This document shows, piece after piece, positions 25,201 through 33,695 of a stretch of 64,000 nt of DNA; positions within the stretch are counted from its first letter, which is position 1; every line of letters begins with the position of its first letter. Under the pieces are notes generated by a model, which saw only the letters and a program-made list of their open reading frames with translations, did no database searches and had not been told where the DNA came from. The DNA comes from JBGAKG01 sp044224495. GTDB lineage: Bacteria > Myxococcota_A > Polyangia > Polyangiales > Polyangiaceae. The translations under genes and the position numbers were made by a program. The stretch covers positions 1 through 64,000 of the forward strand of contig JBGAKG010000003.1 in assembly GCA_044224495.1 (NCBI GenBank). Direction: 5' to 3'.

Positions 25201-27145
25201 AGACGTTCGGGGATTCGTCGAGCTCGAGGATCGTCGCGTTCTCGAGCAGCAAGCGCGCGCGCCCTTCGCCCGCCCAGAGCGCCACGATCGGCGCGTCGAT
25301 GCTGCCGCCGGCGGCGACGAGGCGGAGGTCGTTCGGCTTGCCCGCGAAGAGACAGGTGCCGCCGCCGACCCAAACGGTCCCGACCGCATCACGGCGCGAC
25401 GCGACGGCGACCAGGTCCACGGGGCCGCTCGGCCCGGCGAGCTTCTGGATGAGCGGCGCGCCGAGACCCTGCGCGGTGGCGTCGGCGAGGTAGACCACGG
25501 TCCCCTCGCGACCGACCGCCATCGCGCCGGAGCCGACGCCGCCCAGCGCGGTCAGGTTCGCGCCCGTCGCCGAGCGCGCGTGGATCTGTCCGGTGGACTC
25601 GAGGACGCACATCGCGCCGCGTTCGCCGCACGCGACCACGGCGCCCGACGCGGCGCGCGTGATCGCGAAGAGGGAGACGTTGCGCCCGACGGGATAGGCG
25701 GTGGTGCGGCCGGGCGTGACGTGCACGATGGCGCCGTCGCCGCTCGCGAGGCCGACGCTCGTGACGGCGGGAGACGATGGCGTCGTCATCACCACCACCG
25801 CGAACAGAACGCTCGCCTCGTGATCGGCGTGCGCGGCGAGGAGCGCGAGATCTTCGCCGACGTTGAGCTCGCGGAACGAGCGCGCGTCGCGCAAGAACGC
25901 GCGCCCGTCGATCCCGAAGAGAAGCGAGTCGACGCCGCCGGTGATGAACGCAGCGAGCTTGTCGCCCGCGTCGACGGCGGCCGCGGGCGCGCTCGCGTTC
26001 ACGAACTCGAAGCCGCGCACCCACTCGGCGTGCATCCCGGGCGGCAGCGGCCGCCCCGCCCACGCGCCGCCGGCCCACTTCGCGAGCCCCGTCGGACCGA
26101 CCGCCATCGCGCTCGTCCCCGCCGGAGCGAAGCGCGCATAGCGGACCATGCGCTCGCCGATCCGCCCGGTGACCACGCGGAACGGCGTCTTCGGCGCGTG
26201 GATCTTCTCCGGTGCGGGCGGAGGCCTCCCGCCTTTGCCTTGCGGTTTGGTCTCCGGCGCGATCGACTTCTTCGGCGCGAGCGACGCGCGCCGCTGCTCG
26301 ATGCGCGCCCCGTAGGGCACGAGCGCGGCGATGAAGTCATCGGCGCTGGCGAAGCGCTCGTCGGGGTCCTTCGCGAGCGAGCGCTCGACGACGCGCACGA
26401 GACCGAGGTCGACGTGGGGCGCGATCTCGGCGAGCGGGATCGGCGGCTGTTTCTTGATCGCGTAGAGGAGCGCGCTCGTGGTGGGCCCCTCGAACGGGCG
26501 GCGCGCGCTGAGCGCGAAGTAGAGGCAGATGCCGGCGGCGTAGAGGTCCATCCGAGCGTCGGCCGCGGCACCCGCGGCTTGCTCCGGCGCCATGTACGCG
26601 GGCGTGCCCACCACGAAGCCCGTCTGCGTCTGGGCGAAGGCGCGCCGCGAGTCGAGCGGCTTCGCGAAGCCGAAGTCGAGCACCTTCACGAGCTCGATCA
26701 CGGGCGACGGATCGCAGACGAAGACGTTCTCGGGTTTGACGTCGCGGTGGATGATCCGCGCGCGGTGGGCGGTGCCGAGCGCGGCCAGGACTTGCGACAC
26801 GATCGCGACCGCGCGCCCGGGGTCGAGTGGCCCCTCCGCGCGGACCACGGTGGAGAGCGCGCGCCCGCGCAGCAGCTCCATCACGATGAACGGCGGTTCG
26901 TCGGGGTTCGCGACGAAGTCGATGATCTGGACGATGTTCGGGTGCGCCAGGCTCGCCGCCGCTTGCGCCTCCTGCCGGAAGCGCGCGAGGTCGGCGGGAT
27001 CGTGCCGTTGCTCGTGGAGGACCTTGATCGCGACGCGGCGCTGGAGATCGCGTTGCTGCGCCTCGTAGACGGCGCCCATGCCGCCGGTACCGAGGACCCG
27101 CAAGACCTCGTAGCGACCACCGAGCACACGACCGAGCAGTGACAT
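25199..27145 (-). CDS. Ser/Thr protein kinase with C-terminal propeller-like region
   Basis: 648 residues. Kinase domain about 10-280: LGTGGMGAVYEA, AIKVL, HRDVKPENVF, VLDFGFAKP, GTPAYMAPEQ, and AKDPDERFASADDF. A basic and Pro-rich linker (280-325) carries no clear membrane helix. Residues 330-648 form repeated beta-rich units (ALGGVGSGAMAVGREGTVVYLAD; TVWVGGGTCLFAGKP; PIVALWAGEGRARLLLENATILELD), likely a beta-propeller. Proteins of this layout sense or bind a partner through the propeller. The kinase gene at 27179 lies 33 bases upstream on the same strand and is likely co-transcribed. Target unknown. Confidence 0.9.
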   Translation of the reverse strand: MSLLGRVLGGRYEVLRVLGTGGMGAVYEAQQRDLQRRVAIKVLHEQRHDPADLARFRQEAQAAASLAHPNIVQIIDFVANPDEPPFIVMELLRGRALSTVVRAEGPLDPGRAVAIVSQVLAALGTAHRARIIHRDVKPENVFVCDPSPVIELVKVLDFGFAKPLDSRRAFAQTQTGFVVGTPAYMAPEQAAGAAADARMDLYAAGICLYFALSARRPFEGPTTSALLYAIKKQPPIPLAEIAPHVDLGLVRVVERSLAKDPDERFASADDFIAALVPYGARIEQRRASLAPKKSIAPETKPQGKGGRPPPAPEKIHAPKTPFRVVTGRIGERMVRYARFAPAGTSAMAVGPTGLAKWAGGAWAGRPLPPGMHAEWVRGFEFVNASAPAAAVDAGDKLAAFITGGVDSLLFGIDGRAFLRDARSFRELNVGEDLALLAAHADHEASVLFAVVVMTTPSSPAVTSVGLASGDGAIVHVTPGRTTAYPVGRNVSLFAITRAASGAVVACGERGAMCVLESTGQIHARSATGANLTALGGVGSGAMAVGREGTVVYLADATAQGLGAPLIQKLAGPSGPVDLVAVASRRDAVGTVWVGGGTCLFAGKPNDLRLVAAGGSIDAPIVALWAGEGRARLLLENATILELDESPNV

Positions 27146-27178
27146 CCCTGCTCGGCAGCATACCCGAGAAGCCGATGG

Positions 27179-28870
27179 TTATCGCGGCTCGAGCGCGACG
27201 ATGACCTGCACGATGCCGTCGCCCATCAGGCGCCCGCCCTGCTCCGAGACCTCCTTGAAGGCGCTCGCGACGCACTGGGCGACGAGCTTGTCGCCCGCGT
27301 TCCCGGGGGCGACGTGGGCGATCCCGATCGAGCCACCGTCGCCGACCAGCAACTCGACCTCGACGACCGTGCGCGTTCCGATCGGACGACAGAGCTGCGC
27401 GCGCGGCGTGACGGCGCGCGCGAAGGTCTGGAGCGACGGCTCCGTCACGTGGTTGGTGACGCACGGCACGCTCGTGTAGGTGATGCCGTGGCCGGCGCGC
27501 GGGGCGGAGCTCCCGCTGCTCGCGCCGGTGGCGACGCCGGCCGCGGTGCCGTCGTCGATCGTGATCGACGGGTCGAACGCGAGCGGAGGGGCAGCGGTCA
27601 CGTGCTCGGCCTCGTGCGTCTCCATCGTGGAGTCTTTCTTCTCGTGACCCGCGTGGGCGACCGCGGCGCCGCCACCGCTGCCGCTGGTGCCGCCGCCCGT
27701 TCCGCTGCGCGCCCAGAAGACCGCCGCCGCGGCGCCCGCCGCGACGAGCAAGAGCGCCGCGACCACGCCCAGGATCAGGCCCACGCGCGACTTCGACTCG
27801 CTGCTGCGGAGCGTGCTCCGTGCGACGGGAGGTGGGTTGCTCTTCAGCGTGGAGTGCGCCGGAGGGTCGGTGCGGGCCTGCGCGAGGTTGGGATCATGGG
27901 GGACCAGCGGCGGGGGCGGGAGCCGCACGTCGGCCATTCGGACGTCCATCGTCGCGTCGAGCGCGGGGCTCGGCGGACCGCCGGTGGTCGCAGCGACCCC
28001 GACGTTCGAGACCGATGCGCGGAGCGCGTCCGCGAACGCGCGCGCGCTCGGCCAGCGCGCGTCGCGATCGCGGGCGAGCCCGCGATCGACCATCTCGCCG
28101 AGCAACGCCGGCACGTGCGGTGCGACCGACTTCAACGGCGGTGGGCGCTCGGTCCGGACGCGGATCACGAACTCCTCGTAGGACGCGGCGTCGATCGGGA
28201 GCCGGCCCGCGAGCATCTCGAAGAGCGTGGCGGCGACGGCGTAGACGTCGGCGCGCCCGTCGGCGGCAGCCGCGTCGCCGAAGAGCTCGGGCGCCATGTA
28301 GCCGGGCGTCCCCATCGCCGTCCCGGGCAATGTGCCGGCGCCGCGCCCCGGGACGGCGGTCTTGGAGACGCCGAAGTCGAGGAGCTTCGCGAGCGGGCTA
28401 CCGTCGGCGTCGTGCGTGACGAGCACGTTCGGCGGCTTCACGTCGCGGTGGACGATGCCCTTCTGGTGCGCCGCTTCGAGACCGTCGAGCATCTGGCACG
28501 CGAGGCGGACGGCGTGGGCGACGGGGAGCGTGCGGCCGCGGAGCATCGCGTCGAGGGTCGTGCCCTCCGCCAGCTCCATCACGAGGAAGACCTCCCCCGT
28601 GTCGGCCCGGCCGCAGTCCAAGATGCGGACGACGTTGGGGTGGCTCACCGCCGCCATCGCGCGCGCTTCGCCCAACCACCGCTCGACGCCGCCGGTGCTG
28701 AGACCGGGCCCGGAGGCGTGGCGCTGGAGCACCTTCACCGCGACGGGTTGCTCGGTGTGGACGTGGCGCGCGCGATAGACGGTGGCGAACGCGCCGCTCC
28801 CGAGGACACCGAGGAGCTCGTAACGATCGAGCGTGCGGGGCAACGGGAGCGTGCTCGGGTCCATCGTCAT
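27179..28870 (-). CDS. Ser/Thr protein kinase with one membrane segment and extracellular AgmX-like tail
   Basis: 563 residues from ATG 28868-28870, which has GGAG 6 bases upstream; the frame runs open further upstream but without family features. Kinase domain about 15-285: LGSGAFATVYRA, AVKVLQRH, HRDVKPPNVL, LLDFGVSK, GTPGYMAPE. After a Pro-rich stretch comes a membrane helix (ILGVVAALLLVAAGAAAAVFW, about 395-417). The C-terminal 90 residues (VEVELLVGDGGSIGIAHVAPG, then VAQCVASAFKEV) match the conserved end of myxobacterial AgmX/PglI-type and related proteins, a TonB-C-like fold. It is upstream of a second kinase in the same operon. Confidence 0.9.
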   Translation of the reverse strand: MTMDPSTLPLPRTLDRYELLGVLGSGAFATVYRARHVHTEQPVAVKVLQRHASGPGLSTGGVERWLGEARAMAAVSHPNVVRILDCGRADTGEVFLVMELAEGTTLDAMLRGRTLPVAHAVRLACQMLDGLEAAHQKGIVHRDVKPPNVLVTHDADGSPLAKLLDFGVSKTAVPGRGAGTLPGTAMGTPGYMAPELFGDAAAADGRADVYAVAATLFEMLAGRLPIDAASYEEFVIRVRTERPPPLKSVAPHVPALLGEMVDRGLARDRDARWPSARAFADALRASVSNVGVAATTGGPPSPALDATMDVRMADVRLPPPPLVPHDPNLAQARTDPPAHSTLKSNPPPVARSTLRSSESKSRVGLILGVVAALLLVAAGAAAAVFWARSGTGGGTSGSGGGAAVAHAGHEKKDSTMETHEAEHVTAAPPLAFDPSITIDDGTAAGVATGASSGSSAPRAGHGITYTSVPCVTNHVTEPSLQTFARAVTPRAQLCRPIGTRTVVEVELLVGDGGSIGIAHVAPGNAGDKLVAQCVASAFKEVSEQGGRLMGDGIVQVIVALEPR

Positions 28871-29064
28871 GGCGGGCTCCGGGAGAGTAGCAAGGATGCC
28901 GGGGGACAGGCGGGGCGGCAGCCCCCTCTCACAAAGTGAGCTGGCCGCCGAGGACGATGGGGCCGCACCACCGAGCGCAGCTCTCGTGGTCGGTGTCCCA
29001 TCGCCCTCGGCGGCGCTCACGCGGTCCGGACCATCCGAACCGCCTCCCGGCTCCGACGACTCCC

Positions 29065-29493
29065 TCAGACGAACCAGAAGACGAGGTAGAGCGCCGACGT
29101 GATGATCGCGAGGATGCCGAGCGGCACCTGGAACTTCACGAGCGACAGGCGGAGGGCGTTGCCCTTCTCGATCGCGACCTGGTTCCCGCGGAACGCATAG
29201 GTCGAGATCATGCCGAACCCGAGGAGCAGGCCGACGCCGAAGTCGGCGATGCCCGAGGCGAGCATGAAGCCCCAGATCAGCGGGTGCTCCGCGATCATGC
29301 CGAGGCTGAGGACGGAGTCGATGAGCTCCCACACGCCCCAGCCGAACATGCAGAGGCCGATGTAGCCCTGGTACTGGGCGAGCTTGGCGAGCTTTTCGGC
29401 GGCGCCGGGGCCGCCCTTTCCGACGAAGAGAGACGACGAGGCGAGGATGCCGCCACCGATACCGAGAGCCGCTGCGATGATTGCGAAGATCAT
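29065..29493 (-). CDS. Small four-helix membrane protein, unknown family
   Basis: 142 residues with four hydrophobic helices: residues 1-24 (MIFAIIAAALGIGGGILASS), about 45-68 (IGLCMFGWGVWELIDSVLSL), 76-100 (WGFMLASGIADFGVGLLLGF) and 118-141 (PLGILAIITSALYLVFWFV). An AGGAGGAGG ribosome site sits just before the ATG. A -24/-12 type promoter (29533-29549) on the same strand lies at the right distance, directly facing the FHA enhancer-binding gene, so sigma-54 control by that neighbour is likely. Recognised family: none. The two acidic residues in helices 2 and 3 (WELID and GIADFG) are the only polar features. Confidence 0.8.
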   Translation of the reverse strand: MIFAIIAAALGIGGGILASSSLFVGKGGPGAAEKLAKLAQYQGYIGLCMFGWGVWELIDSVLSLGMIAEHPLIWGFMLASGIADFGVGLLLGFGMISTYAFRGNQVAIEKGNALRLSLVKFQVPLGILAIITSALYLVFWFV

Positions 29494-29532
29494 GTGAGAA
29501 CCTCCTCCTGAGGGATGTTGGGGAGGCCTCTT

Positions 29533-29549
29533 TTCAAGGTTCGGGCCAA
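29533..29549 (-). promoter_or_regulatory. Candidate sigma-54 (-24/-12) promoter
   Basis: Reverse strand reads TTGGCCCGAACCTTGAA, compared with the consensus TTGGCACGnnnnTTGCA: GG and the TTG block have the correct 10-base spacing, with A to C and C to A changes. The predicted start would be near 29521, about 28 bases before the ATG of the 142-residue membrane protein, leaving room for its ribosome site. Confidence 0.5.
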
Positions 29550-29563
29550 CCTCGGATCTCGCA

Positions 29564-29600
29564 GAAATCCCGGCAAATCCGAGGATCGGCCGATTTCGGC
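29564..29600. promoter_or_regulatory. Shared motif pair A: GAAATCCCGGCAAA and GCCGATTTCGGC
   Basis: GAAATCCCGGCAAA at 29564-29577 is followed by the palindrome GCCGA-TT-TCGGC at 29589-29600, then CGCC. The same two elements occur in the same order at 33136-33165 upstream of the LuxR-type gene. Position upstream of a -24/-12 promoter and next to two activator genes fits an enhancer (activator-binding) site. This is inference from two copies. Confidence 0.5.
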
Positions 29601-29622
29601 GCCCCGGAGACGCCAGCAAGCC

Positions 29623-29640
29623 CTTGCCGCTTTCGGCAAG
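29623..29640. repeat. Inverted repeat CTTGCCG-N4-CGGCAAG before the FHA regulator
   Basis: Perfect 7-base arms around a 4-base spacer, 21 bases before the ATG at 29662. Could be an operator for autoregulation or a small hairpin in the leader; no T-run follows it. Confidence 0.5.
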
Positions 29641-29661
29641 ACGTACGATCAACGAGGGGCG

Positions 29662-31446
29662 ATGACCGACGACGGAACGACGCTGCGCCGCGAACCGGGC
29701 TCCGTCCGCGCCCCGGAGCAGTCGCTGCTGCTCTACCACCGCGGGGGGGCGAAGGTGGTGCCGCTCCCGGCCGGGGCCACGGTCGTGATTGGGCGGAGCT
29801 GGCCGGCGGACGCGGTGGTCGACGACCGGAGCCTGTCGCGCCAACACGCGCGCGTCGCGTCGACCGCAGCGGGGATCACGCTGCAGGACATGGGCTCGAC
29901 GAACGGCACGTGGCTGAACGGCGAGCGCCTCGGCGCGGGCGAGGTGCGGATCGCGCTCGGCGACGTGCTGCGCCTCGGCGACGTCACGGCCGCGCTCCAT
30001 GTCGTGCCGACGCGGAGCGCCGCAGGCGTCGAGAGCCACGACCGCTTCCGCACGCTGCTCGAGGACGAGGTCCGTCGCGCGCAGGCCTTCCAACGACCGT
30101 GCGCGCTCGTGATGCTCCGCGCGAGCGGGAAGGCCGGCAGCGCCCACGTCGATCGCTTCGTCCCTGCCCTGCTCGGTGCGCTCCGCGCCGTCGATCGCCT
30201 CGGCGCGTACGCCGATGATCGGGTCCTGCTTCTCTTGCCGGAGACCGCGGGCGACGCGGCGGCCGCGTTCGCGCAGAGCTTCGCCGGGGAGCACGACGTG
30301 CTCGTGGGGCTCGCGGCGTTCCCCGACGACGGCGCGACCGCCGAAGAGCTCATCGACGCCGCAAGACGATCGCTCGCGCGCGGGGGTCCGGCGGTGAGTC
30401 GCTCGATCGCGCCGGCGGCGCCCGAGCGCGTCGTCGTGCAGAGCCCCCGCATGCGGGCCGTCTTCGACGAGATCGCGCGCGTGGCGCCGTCGGCGCTCCC
30501 CGTGCTCGCGATTGGCGAGACCGGGACCGGCAAGGAGCTCGTCGCGCGCGCCGTCCACGAGCGGAGCCCGCGCAAGGACAAGCCGTTCCGGAGCGTGAAC
30601 TGCGGTGCGATCCCGCAGTCGCTCGTGGAGGGCACGCTCTTCGGGCACGAGCGCGGCGCCTTCACGAGCGCCGATCGGACGACGAAGGGACTGTTCGAGC
30701 AGGCGCACGGCGGCACGCTCTTCCTCGACGAGATCGGGGAGCTCCCCGCGGCGGCGCAAGCGGCGCTGCTGCGCGTGCTCGAGAGCAAGCGGCTGATGCG
30801 CGTCGGCGGCGACCGCGAGCTCGAGGTCGACGTTCGGTTGGTCGCTGCGACGCACCGCGACCTCGAAGCGATGGCGGCCGAGGGCACGTTCCGCTCCGAC
30901 CTCCTCTATCGCTTGAACACCGTCGTCGTGACGCTGCCGCCCTTGCGCGAGCGGCGCGAGGAGATCGACGCGCTCGTCGCGACCTTCGTCGCCGAGGCCA
31001 ACAAGACGAGCGCGCGAAGTGTCTCTGGCGTCGACGACACGGCGCGCGCCGCGCTCCACGCCTATGGGTGGCCCGGGAACGTGCGCGAGCTGAAGAACGT
31101 GATCGATCGCGCAGTCGTGATCGCGCGCCGCGATCGGATCGGGCTCGACGACCTCCCGGAGCGCGTGCGCTCCGCCGAGGGCACCGGCGCAAGTCTTGCG
31201 CCGCGCGGGGTCGACGAGGCCCCCGCCGACGACGATGCTCCGCCGCCCGCCGTGCGCCTCGGCGCCGGGATCGACTTCAGGGAGCGCGTGAAAGAGCAGA
31301 CGCGCGCGTACGAAACCGAGCTGATCCTCGCCGCGCTCACCGAGAGCGGCGGCAACCAGACGGAGGCCGCGAAGCTCCTCGGCATGCCGGTGCGGACCTT
31401 CACCCACAAGTTGAAGGAGCTCGGCATCAAGAAGAAGTTCGAGTGA
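29662..31446 (+). CDS. Sigma-54 activator with FHA and GGDEF-like domains
   Basis: 594 residues, ATG with GAGGGG upstream. FHA domain about 20-110 (VVIGRSWPAD, SLSRQHARV, DMGSTNGTWLNG), which binds phosphothreonine. Residues 120-235 resemble a GGDEF domain without the GGDEF signature (FQRPCALVMLR, LRAVDRLGAYADDRVLLLLPET, FPDDGATAEELI). AAA+ domain about 255-490 with GETGTGKE, GAFTSA at 332-337 (consensus GAFTGA) and LFLDEIGELP; Fis-type end GNQTEAAKLLGMPVRTFTHKL. FHA activators join Ser/Thr kinase signals to sigma-54 transcription in myxobacteria. Sixteen bases separate it from the next activator gene. Likely targets are the membrane protein gene (29065) and the LuxR-type gene (33195). Confidence 0.92.
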   Translation: MTDDGTTLRREPGSVRAPEQSLLLYHRGGAKVVPLPAGATVVIGRSWPADAVVDDRSLSRQHARVASTAAGITLQDMGSTNGTWLNGERLGAGEVRIALGDVLRLGDVTAALHVVPTRSAAGVESHDRFRTLLEDEVRRAQAFQRPCALVMLRASGKAGSAHVDRFVPALLGALRAVDRLGAYADDRVLLLLPETAGDAAAAFAQSFAGEHDVLVGLAAFPDDGATAEELIDAARRSLARGGPAVSRSIAPAAPERVVVQSPRMRAVFDEIARVAPSALPVLAIGETGTGKELVARAVHERSPRKDKPFRSVNCGAIPQSLVEGTLFGHERGAFTSADRTTKGLFEQAHGGTLFLDEIGELPAAAQAALLRVLESKRLMRVGGDRELEVDVRLVAATHRDLEAMAAEGTFRSDLLYRLNTVVVTLPPLRERREEIDALVATFVAEANKTSARSVSGVDDTARAALHAYGWPGNVRELKNVIDRAVVIARRDRIGLDDLPERVRSAEGTGASLAPRGVDEAPADDDAPPPAVRLGAGIDFRERVKEQTRAYETELILAALTESGGNQTEAAKLLGMPVRTFTHKLKELGIKKKFE

Positions 31447-31462
31447 GACTATACTGCGCCCA

Positions 31463-33070
31463 GTGAACCCTGCCTGGCTCTCGGACCATGCGCGCGCGTT
31501 GCGTGCGCTCACCACCTCGGACGAGGCGGCCACCCTCACGCTGCGCGCGATCGCCTCCGTCCTCGACACGGGCGGCGTGAAGCCCGGCAACGCGATGGCC
31601 CACGTCCGCCCCGACGACGCCTACGAGCGGCTCGTGGTCCTCGATCCGAGCTCCGACGGTCCCGCCGACGTGCCCTCGGCCAGCGCGTGGCGTTGGATTG
31701 CGACGCTCCGGCGCCCGATCACGATCGACGTGCGCCTCCGCACGCTCGTCGGCGAGTCGATCGATCTCGCGCTCGAGCCCGACGGCGTGAGCTCGGCCGA
31801 GACGCACCAGCGCCTCGTCGCGCGGCGGGCGACGCACCTCGCCGCGTGGCCGCTCGCGATCGGTGGCGGCGCTCCGCGCGGGATGGTGTCACTCGAGCTC
31901 GCCGTCCCGAAGGCGATGGGGAAGGACCCGATCCCGGAGGACGCCCGCACGCAAGTCGAGCTCCTCCTCGCGCTCTCGGCTCCGTTCATCCTCACGCTCC
32001 CGGCGCTCGCCGCGCACGTGCAGCCCGATCCGCTCCTGCCGGTGGTGGGCCGCGCGCTCGCGCCGGTCGCCGAGATCCTGCGCGTCTTTGCGCGCCAGGA
32101 CGAGACGATCCTCCTCCGCGGCCCCACCGGCGCCGGGAAGTCGCGCCTCGCGCGCTGGTGCCACAAGCAGTCGCACCGCAGCGCGCAGCCCTTCGAGACC
32201 GTGGATCTCGGCTCCGTCCCCGAGGATCTCCAGCTCGGAGAGCTCTTCGGCTGGAAGCGCGGCGCGTTCACCGGCGCCACCAACGACAAGACCGGGGCGG
32301 TCGCGCGCGCGGCCGGGGGCACCCTCTTCATCGACGAGATCGACTCGCTCTCGCTCGGCGCACAGACCGGGCTCCTCCGCATGTTCGAGGAGCGCAAGTA
32401 TCGCCCGCTCGGCGACACCGCGACCGATCGGAGCCTCGACGCCCGCTTGGTCGTGGGGACGAACGCGAACCTCCCGAAGCTGATCGAAGAAGGCCGCTTC
32501 CGCGAGGACCTCTACTACCGCCTCAACGTCCTCCCCGTGCGCGTGCCGGGCCTGAACGACCGGCGCGACGAGATCGGGGGCTGGGCGCGCCACTTCGTCC
32601 AGCGGATCGACGCGCAGGTCACGCTCTCGGCCGAAGCGGCTTCGCTCCTCGAGAGCCGCTCGTGGCCGGGAAACCTGCGTCAGCTCGACAACGTCGTCCG
32701 GCGCGCGGTCGCCCTGCGCGGAGCCAAGAGCGAGATCGGGATCGAGCACGTCCGGAGCGCGCTGGCGCTCGACGACGCCGACGCTCCCGGGCGCGACCTG
32801 GTCGCCAAGCTCGCGGCCCTCGTCGTCGAGGCGGCGCGCGAGCGCGGCGGGATCGACCTCGACCTGCTCGACGGCTTCAAGGGGCTCGCGCTGGCCGCGG
32901 CGACGGAGAAGCTCGGCAGCCGGGACGCCGCGCTCCGGCTCTTCGACCGCGAGTCGGTCATCGAGCACCGCAACCAGCAGAAGACCGTCCGGAAGGAGCT
33001 CGATCGCGCCATGGCGCTCTGCGACGCGCTCGGGATCTCGTTCCCGTTCCCGGGCGTCCGGGACGCCTGA
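31463..33070 (+). CDS. Sigma-54-dependent activator (intact GAFTGA), atypical C-terminus
   Basis: 535 residues from GTG 31463. The N-terminal 175 residues look GAF-like (DAYERLVVLDPS, LVARRATHLAAWPLAIGGGA). AAA+ domain about 185-420: RGPTGAGKSRLARW, GAFTGATNDKTG, TLFIDEIDSLSLG, DLYYRLNVLPVRVPGL, SRSWPGNLRQLDNV. The C-terminus lacks an ordinary Fis helix-turn-helix; instead it has a longer helical region (LGSRDAALRLFDRESVIEHR, then KTVRKELDRAM) that may replace it. It follows the FHA activator by 16 bases and probably shares its transcript. Related activators in tandem often form heteromeric or hierarchical control pairs; here that is inference. Confidence 0.88.
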   Translation: MNPAWLSDHARALRALTTSDEAATLTLRAIASVLDTGGVKPGNAMAHVRPDDAYERLVVLDPSSDGPADVPSASAWRWIATLRRPITIDVRLRTLVGESIDLALEPDGVSSAETHQRLVARRATHLAAWPLAIGGGAPRGMVSLELAVPKAMGKDPIPEDARTQVELLLALSAPFILTLPALAAHVQPDPLLPVVGRALAPVAEILRVFARQDETILLRGPTGAGKSRLARWCHKQSHRSAQPFETVDLGSVPEDLQLGELFGWKRGAFTGATNDKTGAVARAAGGTLFIDEIDSLSLGAQTGLLRMFEERKYRPLGDTATDRSLDARLVVGTNANLPKLIEEGRFREDLYYRLNVLPVRVPGLNDRRDEIGGWARHFVQRIDAQVTLSAEAASLLESRSWPGNLRQLDNVVRRAVALRGAKSEIGIEHVRSALALDDADAPGRDLVAKLAALVVEAARERGGIDLDLLDGFKGLALAAATEKLGSRDAALRLFDRESVIEHRNQQKTVRKELDRAMALCDALGISFPFPGVRDA

Positions 33071-33135
33071 CCCCTCTGCGTTCGGCCCAACGCGGGCGGC
33101 GTCGGCACGAACGCCGAACCCACCCCCGCTCCCCC

Positions 33136-33165
33136 GAAATCCCCGCAAAAACGCCGAGTTCGGCG
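33136..33165. promoter_or_regulatory. Shared motif pair B: GAAATCCCCGCAAA and CGCCGAGTTCGGCG
   Basis: GAAATCCCCGCAAA (33136-33149) is followed by a near palindrome CGCCGA-GT-TCGGCG (33152-33165). It repeats motif pair A at 29564-29600, with a spacing 8 bases shorter. It lies immediately upstream of a -24/-12 promoter candidate. Confidence 0.5.
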
Positions 33166-33182
33166 CCGGTACACCCCTTGCT
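33166..33182 (+). promoter_or_regulatory. Candidate sigma-54 (-24/-12) promoter of the LuxR-type gene
   Basis: Reads CCGGTACACCCCTTGCT: GG, AC and TTGCT agree with the consensus GGCAC-N5-TTGC, with the proper 10 bases between GG (33168) and GC (33180). The predicted start is near 33192, very close to the first plausible start codons (33186 and 33195), so the message would be nearly leaderless or translation would start further downstream. This distance is the weak point of the call. Confidence 0.5.
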
Positions 33183-33194
33183 GAGGTGGGTACC

Positions 33195-33689
33195 GTGGAC
33201 CGAACGAAAGACACCCGAGCCCAGGCCCGACGCGCTTTGATCTCCGACGCCAACGAGACGCGGGACGACCGCGATCGAGGGCGGCAGCTCTGGCAGGGGC
33301 TCGTGGACGGGCGTTGGTCGTTCCGCGACGCGTTCGAGGTCGGCGATCAACGCTACCTCGTCGCCGTGCGTGCCGACGTGGTCGATACCTGTCTGGTGCT
33401 GACCTGGACCGAGCGCCGCGTCGCCGCCCTCATCGCGCGGGGCTTCAGCGTGAAGTTCACCGCGCTCGAGCTCGGCCTCTCCGACTCGCGCGTGAGCCAG
33501 TCGCTCGCCTTCGCGCTCAAGAAGCTCGGCCTCCGCACGCGGAGCGAGCTAATCACGACGTGCTGCGAGATCGCACCCGCGCACGACGAGGCGCCGCCGA
33601 CGCTCGAGCCCGAGCTCGACGACACGCTCGACACCCGGGCGCCGCCCCCCGCGCGCACGCAGAGGGCCGGCACCGGGGGCCGGCGCTGA
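33195..33689 (+). CDS. Small LuxR/GerE-type DNA-binding protein
   Basis: 164 residues if started at GTG 33195, which has GAGG 8 bases upstream; GTG 33186 is an alternative. Residues 72-125 hold a LuxR-type helix-turn-helix (LTWTERRVAALIARGFSVKF, then LELGLSDSRVSQSLAFALKKL, then LRTRSELI). The N-terminal part has a short strand-turn-strand unit (WSFRDAFEVGDQRYLVAV), and the acidic-Pro tail after 130 is disordered. It lacks a receiver domain. It follows two sigma-54 activators and carries its own -24/-12 promoter candidate, so it may be a step in a regulatory cascade. It converges on lpdA, 6 bases apart. Confidence 0.75.
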   Translation: MDRTKDTRAQARRALISDANETRDDRDRGRQLWQGLVDGRWSFRDAFEVGDQRYLVAVRADVVDTCLVLTWTERRVAALIARGFSVKFTALELGLSDSRVSQSLAFALKKLGLRTRSELITTCCEIAPAHDEAPPTLEPELDDTLDTRAPPPARTQRAGTGGRR

Positions 33690-33695
33690 CCCCCT

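Noticed and set aside
29612..29629. CCAGCAAGCCCTTGCC as a forward -24/-12 promoter for the FHA activator gene
   Set aside because: TTGC is present but no GG at the correct distance.
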